Part shown: piece after piece, positions 33,601 to 43,723 of the stretch
Position numbering within the stretch: position 1 is the stretch's first letter
Layout: each line of letters starts with the position of its first letter
Assembly (NCBI GenBank): GCA_037178675.1
Contig: JAYMGJ010000547.1
Span: 1-64,000 of the forward strand
From: Scleroderma bovista
Taxonomy: Eukaryota; Basidiomycota; Agaricomycetes; Boletales; Sclerodermataceae
DNA length: 64,000 bases
Direction: 5' to 3'
The notes under the pieces: generated by a model
What the model saw: only the letters and a program-made list of their open reading frames with translations
What the model was told of the DNA's origin: nothing
The model's database searches: none
Position numbers and translations under genes: made by a program

Positions 33601-34470
33601 TTGCACCCAAGTTTCCTGAGATTCATTTTCCCGTAATAACTTAGCAAAGCGTGTTTCCAAAAGTGACTTGCACTCTGGAGGACACCTAGTTAAATTAACT
33701 TTGCCGGTTACCCAATCTATATCGGGGTTGTGCTTCTGAAGCCAGGTGTGGCCAAGGATAAGCGGCACTTTTCCAAGGCATGTGACGGCACACCACAGCT
33801 TTTCAGCATGTTTCCCAATACCGACTGTTAACAATACATAATGCGTGATATCACCCTCCTGATTCCTAGTGCCATCTACATTAAGCACAGGGACGGGTTT
33901 TACCAGCTTAGATAACTGAAGCCGTCGATCAAGAGCCCAGCTCTTGTCAACAAAACAACCAGTAGTGCCACTGTCTAGCAGAGCGTCTACTTTTATAGTA
34001 TTAAGTGGTCCGCGGATGCAGACCGGTACCGTCACTTCACGTTCCATTGTGAAGGACCTTTGTAAGTCCATAAAAACTTCCAAGTTGCCGGCGGGACTTT
34101 CCGGTTCCTTAGATGCCAAAGAAGGAGAAGAAACACTTTTATTCAATCGGGAATTAAGCACGCTCGATTTTACTTCCGGCGCCGAGCCCTTTGCGGGGAC
34201 CCCCTTAGAAGGTACAGTATAGTCCGAGTCACAGTCCATAGTATTGACCGACAAAACAGAAAAGCGAGAAGGAGAAACTGAGACGGGAGAAACTACAGAA
34301 GACACTTTTTTGTAGGTTTTCGCTATTTTCGTACGTAGCAAAGCAATGCGGTATTTAAATATGTCCTGCACAGCAGGAGTGGTAGCACGAGAAAGTCTAT
34401 AGTCCAGAATAAGTACAGCTAAGTCCAAAGAAGACTCGAGAGCGAGGATGCCCGATTTATCCTCACTCAC
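30698..34470 (-). pseudogene. pol: Gypsy element 2 pol (PR-RT-RH-IN-chromodomain), two breaks
   Basis: Piece 1 (34470-32737): retropepsin (DALLDSGTTGCFVD; LGHTWL) and reverse transcriptase with an intact active site VVYIDDLMIF. A one-base deletion near 32740 (WPE...NVKQVRAFLG) shifts the frame. Piece 2 (32677-31490): RNase H (LETDASEF; TDHHNLTYF), HHCC zinc region (H-TPVAGHKG...CQKCQQSK), integrase core D (MDFTEM), D (SDRGLVF), E (DGQTERL). A TGA at 31490-31492 (VND-stop-QSEW) separates piece 3 (to 30698): integrase C-terminus and chromodomain (YEVDYIVASR...YLVHWKGYEEHERTWEP). Pol has no ATG at its start; it begins immediately after the gag stop in another frame, so expression would need a frameshift or readthrough. 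Confidence 0.92.
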
Positions 34471-35456
34471 TAATCTTTTAAATCTTTGAAAAACGCCTGC
34501 ATTTCTGCAAACGTCATTCCTCTGACCGCATTTAGCCAGTCATCCTCCGGCTGGGCTTGCGTTGCCCGTGCTTGTGGTTGCCCACGACGAGGGCGGCACG
34601 GCTTTGTGCACTCACGTGCGATGTGGCCAAATAGTTGGCAATTGTAGCATTGGGGCCCTTTACCCCTTTGCTGGTTTGTCTCAGCGGCACCTATATCCAT
34701 AGGGACACCACTCCCAGATGCGGCTGAAGACGAATAGTTTTGGCCCTGGTAATATCGGGCTGAGCCTTGCCCTTGGAGGTTGATGAGAAAGAGTTCCTGG
34801 GCTCTTCCCATCGCACAAGCAGAGTTTGCAAGTCAGACATACGTGTCCCAATGCATCCCCTGTATATAGATCTGCTCCAAGAGTTTCCTCTGGAGCGTGC
34901 ATTCGAGCAGATCGCGAGCGCAATCATCTACGCAGCCACCTTGGTTCTTGAGCGCCTTGAACTGCGCTAAGAAGTCGTCAATTCTCTGCCTCGGGCCCTG
35001 CCTAAGGTGGAGAAGCTGGGCACGTGCCCACTCAGCATTGTTACCGGGGAGAAAGAACCTTTCTATCTCCTCCGAGAAGTCATCCCAAGCAGGCCAGGCT
35101 GGGGGGGGCGCGGGTTGTCTGGCTGGGACGGGCGGGGCATTGGCAAGGGCCTGGGCTGCCGCCATGCAGCTGTCCAGACGGACCTGAGCCCATCGCCCAG
35201 CCTTCGGGCCAGTGAGCCGGGAGAGAACTGCGGCAGTAACTTGTGCGTTGGTTGCCCCCTCCATTGAGATCTTGACCTTGGACCACCACTCGTGGAACTT
35301 CTGAGGGGAGCCGTCATAACTCCCAGGATCCGCAACCACCTTCTTGCACGGCGGCGGTGCCAGCTGAGGCTGTGCAGCCGCAAGGGCCGCGATATGTGCT
35401 TGGAGGTTAATTTGCCCCTGGATAAGCTGTCCGAGGAGCTGGTTAAGGTCTGCCAT
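34470..35456 (-). pseudogene. gag: Gypsy element 2 gag, one stop
   Basis: Starts MADLNQLLGQLIQGQ at 35456. The capsid-like part holds YDGSPQKFHEWWSKVK and FFLPGNNAEWARAQLLHLRQG. A TGA at 34833-34835 (DTYV-stop-LANSA) breaks the frame; downstream of it are 113 in-frame residues with a zinc knuckle C-x2-C-x4-H-x4-C (CYNCQLFGHIAREC) and the stop TAG at 34470-34472. Nucleocapsid plus capsid organisation is typical of Ty3/gypsy gag. Confidence 0.88.
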
Positions 35457-35462
35457 GATGAC

Positions 35463-35753
35463 CTAGTAGGGGTGGAGGCGGGAATAGGGGGTAGGTCTCT
35501 GTTTAACCGGTCGAAGACGGGAGGACCAGAACGTGCGGCGGCAAGCAAGTGGGAGGTCTGGCAGGGGCGAGACAGGAAGGGAACGGTGGAAGCCGAGGAG
35601 GACTTGAATTTCGAAGTCGCTGACAAGGCGACTGTAGGCAGCAACAGCATTGGTAAACTGGAACTCTTCTTCGATCGCCGACTCCCTTTCTTGTACTTTG
35701 ACAAGGGTGTCAGGGCGGGGACCGTAGATGATCGCCAAGCACTCCTGTTGCAC
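35463..35753 (-). CDS. Upstream open frame of gypsy element 2
   Basis: An open frame without an ATG runs up to a TAG six bases before the gag ATG. It encodes a helical stretch (ERESAIEEEFQFTNAV, YSRLVSDFEIQVLL) that looks like real protein, then a Pro/Arg-rich tail. It could be an earlier gag exon whose start has been lost or an additional leader protein. No domain is recognised. Confidence 0.35.
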   Translation of the reverse strand: MQQECLAIIYGPRPDTLVKVQERESAIEEEFQFTNAVAAYSRLVSDFEIQVLLGFHRSLPVSPLPDLPLACRRTFWSSRLRPVKQRPTPYSRLHPY

Positions 35754-36269
35754 TTCGACAAGGTGACGAGGGAAGTGGTAAGGTATGGTGACTAACGTAA
35801 GGGGTGACGTAGGGATAAAGCTACTCGGGACTAGATCCCCACAGGTGTTCCACTAAACTAAGCATAAGACTTTGTTCGCCTGTCGCGCTCACCGGGTCAG
35901 GGCAGTGGCACAGCTATGCAAAGAACAAATGGCTAGTGGCTGCAGATCACAAGGTCTACCTCTGCACAGACGCAGGAACTACTGAGTACGTATGTCTCAA
36001 TCGCCTTGAGGCTGCGAACCTCTCTTGAACGGGCACCGACCTTCAGACACCAGGCACGACCCTGGGCTGGTGTACAGTACGTAAAGGAAGCGGTGCTAAA
36101 ACTCCCAATGCCGAAGCACTACGGGAACGGCGCTAAAGGCTGGCCGTGAACAAAATGGAAGGTGTGAAGATGAAGCTCCTTAACCCTGGAGTCTGGGTAT
36201 AGTTTCCCTTTACTAGGCTGGGGAACAGTGCGTGGAAGAACAAGTAGATGGTTTAGATTCGAGCTCAGG

Positions 36270-36638
36270 TGAGACGACCCTAGGCAAACACCAAGGATCT
36301 GACCACACGCTAAGACTCTGAGAGGATAGGATGTGAGTATCTAGAGCAAAGACCCAAGATGAGCTCGAATGGGGAGCCTCTGGGTGCTGGATTGTACGGT
36401 ATATATACTACTATACATGAGGGCTACGTGAGGCTATCCATGAGGCTACGTGCAGGTAGAAGGCTATGTAATGACATCACTGTGGAGCTAAGGCTATGCG
36501 TAATGATGTCAAGGGTGGCAGCGTGTACAGCACGAGGTACAGGTCTAGACTAGGTAGATAAGATAGAGGCTGTACACTAAGATAAGATAAACACTATCTA
36601 ATCGCAGATTAGATAAGATAAAAAGTCGGACCGTAACA
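36270..36638 (-). repeat. 5' LTR of gypsy element 2
   Basis: 369 bp, identical to the 3' LTR except for two CpG-site substitutions and a 31-bp extra segment at about 36588-36618 (GATTAGATAAGATAAA duplicates nearby sequence). The sequence inside the LTR edge on the element strand begins CCTGAGCTCGAATC, which is not a standard tRNA primer site starting TGG. Confidence 0.95.
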
Positions 36639-38152
36639 CGTGCCAGCTGGTGCGACGAGGATGCCAAGGATGATGACGATAATGCGGATGGCCAGCACCA
36701 TGGCAGTACATGGTGACGATGTGGGACAACAGTGGTGACGTGCAGGGGTGATGATGACGAGTGCTGTGATGCGGATGGCCTAGTGCCAACGGCGGTGATG
36801 GCAGCAACAATATCTGACGGGCCCTACCAGCTTGCTACACAAGTTTTACTGGTATCTACTGGTATGGTAATAATAACTATTTTGGTCACCTTTAGGGTTA
36901 GCTTGTTTCATGCTTTTTCTACTTTGGTAACAGTCAACTTTTTTTATGCTTATTCAACCTAAAAAGTTTAAATGAGTATGAAAAAGGAACCTGTCAAATT
37001 CCTGATCAGTGGGAATTTTGGAGACTGGCAGCAGTCTGTTGCCAGTCTGTCAGAACTACAGGAACTACAACTAGTATATCTACTATGATCACAATGGCAA
37101 AATTGAGAGACTGGCAGCAGCCTGTTGCCAGCCTGTTGCCAGCCTGTCACAACTACAGAAACTACAGCTAGTATACCTACTATGACTGAGCTATGATGTC
37201 CCTATAATGTATATGACTACTATGGTCACTATGGCAAAATCCTGGGTTTGCTGATGCAATTGGTGCAAAAGATGCAGCAATCAGTGGTGCGGTCGACAGT
37301 ACCGTGATGGATGCCACCATTACGATCCCAAGCATCCACACTCGAGCATCAAAGAAGGAATCAGCAAAATCACAGCAAACATCCAAGCCAGTCCCTTACC
37401 CTTTCTTCCCAACCCACTTGACTAACGCACTAACAGAGACACGGCGGCGAAGTCATCCACACTGATCAACACACAGACGTCATCTTCGTGGACGAAGAAG
37501 CAGACATCGGCCTCATTAGCAAATGCTACTGGTCTAAGAGGAGGAGGAGGAGGAGGAGGAGGAGGAGGAGGAGGAGAGAAGACGCAGGAGGAGGGGACCC
37601 TGACACCAGGGTATCGACGTCCGAGGAAGCAGGTTCCATGCCTGCCTGTTGGAGACGAAACAGACTGTGATTACTCGACAAAAGCGTGTTGATCCCATAG
37701 GGACAGTGACTACTGCAGTATTAGGTTGTTGGCGTCGCAGAATAAGTCGTGAATGAGGTGAGGGCGTCATGGACTGGAGCTAAGATTTCAGAACTGTTTC
37801 ATTAGAGGGGTATTTGGACCCGGCGAGCAAGTGTGTCAGAATAGCATGAGAGCTGCGTCGTGCGTTTCGTCGACGCAGGAAAGTAGATGACTGGGACCGA
37901 TGGTGCATACGCTATACGAGCGATCGCAAGGCCTTTCACGTTGTGTGGGAGGTGCGAATCCACAAGTTGGCACAAGTCAAATACAAATGACTTTTATTAG
38001 TAGGAGTCGGGGATTGGTGCCTTTGGCACCACTACGATATATATAATTTGAAGTGCTATTATATGCTGCAGATGAACATGAGGAAGACAAACCTGCCACA
38101 CCTGCAATGGCCCACTTCCTTTTTTTTGTGGTCAGAAGGAGAACGTGGAGAA
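36639..38152. other. Minisatellite end, repeat end and (AGG)n; no clear gene
   Basis: 36639-36830 continues the GATGACGATG minisatellite. 37010-37256 has GACTGGCAGCAG-CTGTTGCCAG subterminal-type repeats and ends in GGTTTGCTGATG at 37245-37256 (terminal motif, site 5). 37440-37535 encodes HGGEVIHTDQHTDVIFVDEE, which faintly recalls a BRCT-type segment, but it runs straight into an (AGG)n run at 37539-37575 and cannot be assigned. Confidence 0.4.
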
Positions 38153-40413
38153 CTACAAAAGTGCCACCATCGCCATATCGTGAAGTGCCGTGATCAGGCC
38201 ACCTGCCGTAGCATCCCTTGGCCGAGGAACCTCCGGATTCATGCTGTGTGGGTATTTGGCTTGGCCCTCCTGACCAGCCCAGTCCCAGTCGATGAGCATG
38301 ATAGCTGGCTGCAGAGGCGCCTCAGGCCTGCTAACCAAGATGTTGACATCGCGAACATCGCCGTGAACAAAGCTTTTGTTGTGCAGGCGAACAAGATCGG
38401 ATGCTACTTGACTCCGAGCAGATTCAATTGCAGAGTCCTTCCGCAAATCACAAAGTGTCATATAGTTCGCGGATGCATCTTCCATGACGACCATAAACCA
38501 GCCATAAACGTGGTTGACAGCATAGAGTTTTGGGGCAAGACCAAGGTCGAAGGCGACTTCATGGGCGTCCTCGGAGTAGCGCCGACTGAATTTGATGCAC
38601 AGGCTTGTGGGCTCTTTACCTCTGAGGTGAGCGCGAAAGACCCTCTTGTCCTCGATTACTCCGTCATACGTGAAATAATGCTCACAACCATCGGCCTCGA
38701 AAAAGTTGCGGAAGGGGAAATCGGCTCGAGGCCTCGACTTGTCGGAAAGGATGGAGGAGTAGAGGGTGCGCAGATCAGCCAAAGCCAGACGGAGGGAGGC
38801 AACCACACGCTCTCCGGCTTCCAGGTCCTCTTCATTTGTCGAGTGCACATGCAGAGGTACACAAGCGAGGTGCTCAACGACCGGTTCATCTGTGTACGCT
38901 GCGACAGCGACAGCTAGATAAGCTCCTAGGCCAAAGGTCAGAATCGTAGAGGGAGTCGGTGGAATACTCACCAAACTGGAGCAGAATGATTGCAGGAAAG
39001 TTAACATGCTCCAAGTCCTCCTTGCCGATGTTCTTGGACTTGAGGCAAATGCGGATTTGCTCGAACCAGTAGTGTATAGCTTCAACGTAGGGGTCCGATC
39101 CGCCGGTGCTAACTTCATTTTTGATCTCTTGAACATAATAGAGGAATTCGATGTCTGGGAAGGCGACACGAAGGTCGCCGTCATTGTGGTAGTTGCCTAT
39201 AAAGTGCCTACCGAGTTCAGCAGGTACGATGCCCCCGTCGATGAAAATTTGTGTGAATTCCTCCCGGCGAGCATGCTCGTTGACAAAAGTTTTGGTCAAA
39301 GCGGCACGGAGATTCCGAAAGCACCTGATGTCAGCAGCGGATGGAGTGACAGTGGTGAGGTCGTGACGAAATTTACAGAGCGTTTCATCAAGCAGGGAGG
39401 CTGGCACCGTATGTTCTTGAGGGCGACCACACAAAATAGCTGTGTTCTCGCTCTGTTGAGCAACATGGAAATTGGTTGGTTGAGCCTCTGAGGAGGGGCG
39501 CTTGGATGGATTACGCTTGAAAAAGACCTGCCGTCGTTCAGTGAACGGAAGCTCCCCAACATTGTCGTTCTCCTGTGCAGACTGCGGGGCTACTTGAGCG
39601 TTCAGTGATTGAGGAATACCATGAATATATGTCGTATGACTTACGAGGAACGTGGAGGAGAAAATGCACTTCGCCTGGTTCGAAACCCCATGGATAAATA
39701 TCCTCCAAGGGCAGGTTTTGTTCGATCACTGGAAGCGATCTACGGTCAAGGGAATGGATCGCTTTAAGCATGGCCTCTTCAGGAGCGTATGGGATCGCAC
39801 GCGGAGGCTTTGGCAAGAAATGAGCATGCTGTGAACGCCAGCGGCTGGGTCCCACCTTGTAAAATTGCATTCTACGGGGATACTTCGCCCCTTGAGGCAC
39901 GAGGACTTCGACAAGGTCCTTGGAGCGGATGTTCTCCTTCACGTACAGCTCCCCAATCTCCAGGTGGAAGACATTGATGACGGGGTGAACAGCTAGCCAT
40001 AAGCCAGTCAGATTTCATAAAGGATAATTGGCAGGATGGGCACACATTCTCGGACAATAAGATGTAGATCATCCGGCGAAGGGTTCCGAAAAGTTGCACT
40101 AAGAGTCGAGCGAGGAAGGAGCTTGAACTTTGAAGGCGCATGTTGAAGTAGGGAATGTCGCAAGGAAACCGCACTTCCATCGAGCGGTACAGTGATCGTG
40201 CCAGGCGGAACCTAGGGTGCAGCTTCAGGTCCTGTCAAGAAAGATCTAGCGAAATCAACAAACCATTAATATTTCCTCGCATTCCGACTCGGCCAGGCTT
40301 GTCCGTTTCGTCAGCTCAGTCCGTAAACGGGCCAACCTTATATTGTCGTCTACTGAGAGGCCGTAGAACTTGCGAGCATCAGGGAAGAAGACGTTGAGTT
40401 CAATGTCTGGCAT
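38153..40413 (-). pseudogene. CRN-like protein with kinase-like C-terminus
   Basis: Exon 1 (40413-40264) starts MPDIELNVFF and has L-VDDNIRLARLRTELT, resembling the ubiquitin-like header of Crinkler (CRN) proteins; the following exon has KLHPRFRLARSL and PDDLHLIVRE as in that header. A middle exon (39434-38972) contains EIKNEVSTGGSDPYVEA; a clean intron at 38926-38971 leads to the last exon, which has a kinase-like fold: catalytic-loop-like HGDVRDVNILV, then IDWDWAGQEG and YPHSMNPE. Family memory: Agaricomycetes carry many CRN-like proteins with such kinase-like tails; their role is unknown in these fungi. The region 39440-40230 needs several frame changes and the first intron would be only 32 bp, so I call it a decayed gene, with exons uncertain. 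Confidence 0.6.
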
Positions 40414-40888
40414 GATGATTGGCAAGCTGAAAAGCCAGACGACGGAAAAACTAGCATAAGGCCACCATGTGCCACAGTCGCAATCATGTACCTCTTTCCA
40501 TTTTGCGCCTGGGTTCGAGCCACCACGACGCGCCCGATACTTATACCCCTTTGCCATACTGCACCGAATCATCCCCTGCGCATTCGCATAGCTATGACGC
40601 AAATTTTGCACATATATTTATCGCCGCCGCGCCGCCACGCTCACCACACCTCGCCGCACCTCACCGCACTGACTGGCTGGGAGGAAGTCTTGCTTATCTC
40701 AGCAGCTCAGTAAAATGGAACAAGTCTTATTATGTAGTCCAAAATGTGTGCTATATGTCAGTATTACTAGGGATGACCTTCTGAATTAGACGATCCTTGA
40801 CACATTTAATGAAGGTGCGTGCATGGCTAGCTGGTACATCTGTATCTATGACATTGTCAAACATATACTGCTTACATGCCTCAGTAAC
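40414..40888. other. Intergenic with a short dispersed repeat
   Basis: 40600-40670 (TTTTGCACATATATTTATCGC followed by GCCACGCTCACCACACC) resembles 45575-45640 and, inverted, 45385-45480. No gene seen. Confidence 0.45.
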
Positions 40889-41679
40889 TCAACCAAATCG
40901 TAAAGTTTTGAAACGGGCCATAGTGTCCTCATATGAGCATGGGTTTTTTGCATCAAGGAGCAGTCGACCCATACCATTCCACCATACAGCACGCCAATCT
41001 TCCGTACATCCTACAAGGTCGCCACAGTCGTTAGAATGTTTTATGGGGGGGGGCCGCTCAGCAACCATTCGGCAGTGCTGATCCAAGGTTGTCATTATGT
41101 AGATGTATGCAGCAAAAACTTCTGGGTGCAACCATGAACAGTAAAGTGCATTCATCTTTGCTAAGGGGACATTGCAAAGTCGAGTGAATCTGCGGTCAAG
41201 AAGCACTGGGATGTTATACTTGGTGCCAAGATAGACAAGTTCAGAAGCATGGAACATAAACCGTCGTTGTATAATGCAGTTGATGACATAGTCACGAAGC
41301 ATCTCACTACATTGGAGCGTGCGAATGAGCTCGAGGAAATGCAGAAATTCTTTTTGGGAATAATTGCTAGCAAGGTGAGGGCTAAAGTATGTTAATTCAG
41401 CTGAGTTTCTTAGTGGAGTTGCTCGAGGACTCACCAGGAAAACTTGAATTCGACAAGTAAGTCAAAAGATTCCACAGTACATTGCAAGAAAATAGGGTCC
41501 TCATCCGTTTTCCCTTCCGATTGCTGTTGCCTGACTGAACCAATTTCAAAAAGCTCTGTGAAGACAACGGACTCCATGACCAAGATAGTATGCTCGAGTT
41601 TGTATAGAGTGTTCTCAGCACGAAAGGTAAATGAGCCTTTGTCGAAGTAATACTTGGGATGGCGAACAACTGTCTCCAT
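40889..41679 (-). CDS. BTB/POZ-domain protein
   Basis: Two exons: ATG 41679 (METVVRHPKYYFD) to about 41446, then 41411-40889 after a short interval with GTGAGT...CTCAG. Exon 1 matches the Agaricomycete BTB pattern: YYFDKGSFTF, ENTLYKLEHTIL, SVVFTELFEIG, DEDPIFLQ, SFDLLVEF. Exon 2 continues with the helical back half (FSPHLASNYSQKEFLHFLEL, then LVYLGTKYNIP). The BTB fold mediates protein-protein contacts and is found in many expanded fungal families of unknown role. The intron would be only 34 bp, so the junction may be mutated. It is divergent from the integrase-core gene, 118 bp apart. Confidence 0.65.
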
Positions 41680-41797
41680 AATTCTTGAACCACTCAGAGT
41701 GGGAGTGAAAGTTGATGTTCAGAGCAGGAGACACATCAACCCAGGTGTCAGCACACTGCAAACACTGACACGTGTGCTGTTTGCTTGTGTTTTGTTC

Positions 41798-43678
41798 ATG
41801 ACCTTTCCTGATACCATACCCGAACTCCCCCAAGCTTGGGTATGGCCGGTAAACCTCCTTGCCGCCTATGATGCTCTAGCCGGAATCTATCAACACGCAT
41901 TACATGCATGGGACCAAGAGGATGCCAACCCGCTTCGCCTCAACTATCACCTTGGCTCCCTTGAGGGTGACACGACACAACTCCTTGTAGCAATCGAAGA
42001 GGATCCTGTTGGTTCTGAACTGACAGAATGGTTAGTGCGGACAGCCGAGTTGATTGAAAGGTTGCATGTGTCTATTGTTTCTTATCGAGACGGCATTCAG
42101 AATCAGTACGTCAACTAAAAAAGCATTTATCAGTGCTGACACATGGCTTGTAATAGGGTAGACAATAATGTGCACATCCCACAACCCGTAATGGAGGTTC
42201 ACAATGGATTGCGAGGACGTCCCAAGAAGGTCATTGACGTCAATTTTGTGAAGGAGGCAATGTCCAATTCACGACAAATCACATGTTCTGAACTTGCACG
42301 TCTGTTGGGTGTTCACCGGAACACTCTTCGTCCTTTCATGCAGCGCCATGGAATCAAATGCGAATTTAGCGACATTAGTGATCCTGATCTCGATTCTCTT
42401 CTTATGGAATTCAAAAAGAGACAGCCAGAATCAGGAATTTGTTATATTGTAGGGTTTTTGCGGATGAATGGGATCCATGTTCAGCATCTCCGAGTAGTTC
42501 GTTCGCTTCGGCAGATTGATCAATTGGGTCAAGTGCTGCAGGATCGCCGGGTCAAAGCCAAGGCCAAGTACCACGTAACGCGGCCTAATGCCCTATGGCA
42601 TATCGATGATCATCACAAATTGATCCACTGGGGTATTGTTATTCACACATTCATTGACGGATTCTGTTGAACTGTGAGACACCACGCTTCACCTACTGAC
42701 TGAGAACTCATACCATTTTAGGTCACTGTGGTACGAGCTAGTGACAACAATCGGTCAGCAACTGTTCTCGATTTATTTCAACAGGCCGTTGCGGAGTACG
42801 GCATACCCTCCCACGCACGAGGTGACCGTGGTGGCGAGAATATTGACGTGGCGACTTACATGATCATGAACAACGGTCATCACAGGGGGTCGTTCATATG
42901 GGGCACATAAGTTTTTAGGATGTATTTCAACTTGTTGTTACTAATAACAGGTGGAATAGTTCCACTAGGAACTGTCGTATTGAGCGTTTGTGGGTCGAGG
43001 TCGGATCTCAATTTGCCAGGAATTGGCATGCCTTTTTCACCCGCTTAGAACAAATGCACATGCTTGACGTGCAAGATTCAACACACCTCTGGCTGATACA
43101 TATACTTTTCCTTGATGAAATTAATGATGACTGTCAGATGTTTCGGGATGATTGGAACTGGCACCCCATCAGTGGTCCAGATACCAATAACAAAAGCCCA
43201 GGGGTAATGTCCACTGTTATTAGTCGTTCCTTATCTCAATTACAAACAGGACTTGCGGTTTCTCGGCCAACTTCGTTTTGGCATCTACGAAGAACAGAAT
43301 ATGGCTCAGGAGTTAGGTGCCACACCAGATGCTGTTGATGTGATCACAAGTGAACAACAGGCAAACATCAACCATGAAGCTGTACACGTACCCTTACGTC
43401 GAAACCCCTTCAGGAATAACAATGAAGAAGAACATTTTTTAACTGATCTCCATGAAGTCATCGAGCAAGATATCACACTGGCTGGCTTTGGGCTCACACG
43501 AGATGAATGGGGCTCAGAAGTATATCCGGCCATCGAGACCATCCATGTTGGACACTGCACAAAAATACGTAGAGATTTCTTTGGCCAATTCAATTTGGTA
43601 TTCTCGGCCACGCCTGTGGTGTCAGTCGTTACTGGCTTTATCTTTTTACTTGTATTGACTATGATAATGCCTCCATAA
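41798..43678 (+). pseudogene. Integrase-core (DDE) protein of Agaricomycete type
   Basis: Exons 41798-42105, 42157-42673, 42722-42906, 42951-43203 and 43250-43678; phases fit at every junction. The N-terminal exon is helical (PELPQAWVWPVNLLAAYDAL). Exon 2 has a helix-turn-helix (ITCSELARLLGVHRNTLR) and the first catalytic Asp (WHIDDHHK); exon 3 the second (GDRGGENIDVA); exon 4 the Glu (CRIERLWVEV). This is a TE-like family common in mushrooms, with a retroviral-type integrase core. Two defects: TGA at 42668-42670 where arginine is expected, and the donor of intron 3 reads ATAAGT instead of GTAAGT (42907). The last exon may continue beyond 43678. Confidence 0.82.
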
Positions 43679-43723
43679 AAAGCCCTCGTCTTTCTAATCT
43701 GACTGGTCATTCCCCTCTACCTT

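Larger units (their letters stand above)
30349..36638 (-). mobile_element. Gypsy element 2 (chromovirus), complete with both LTRs
   Basis: 6290-bp Ty3/gypsy element on the minus strand with 5' LTR 36270-36638, a leader, gag (34470-35456), pol (30698-34470), a polypurine tract and 3' LTR 30349-30686. Flanks are CATG (30345-30348) and CGTG (36639-36642), consistent with a 4-bp target duplication changed at a CpG; joining the flanks rebuilds a unit of the surrounding minisatellite (GCGCATGCCAGCTGGTGCGA). The LTRs are nearly identical, so insertion was recent, yet gag and pol carry at least three disruptions. Confidence 0.93.

Noticed and set aside
35063..35761. Ser/Arg-rich 232-residue frame overlapping gag
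   Set aside because: Out-of-frame shadow of the gag coding sequence; no family features.
36250..36270. Standard tRNA primer-binding site next to the 5' LTR of gypsy element 2
   Set aside because: The sequence inside the LTR edge starts CCTGAGCTCG on the element strand, not TGG; priming mechanism left open.
37440..37535. BRCT-domain fragment
   Set aside because: Only about 25 residues are suggestive (HGGEVIHTDQHTDVIFVDEE) and they end in an AGG run; too weak to name.
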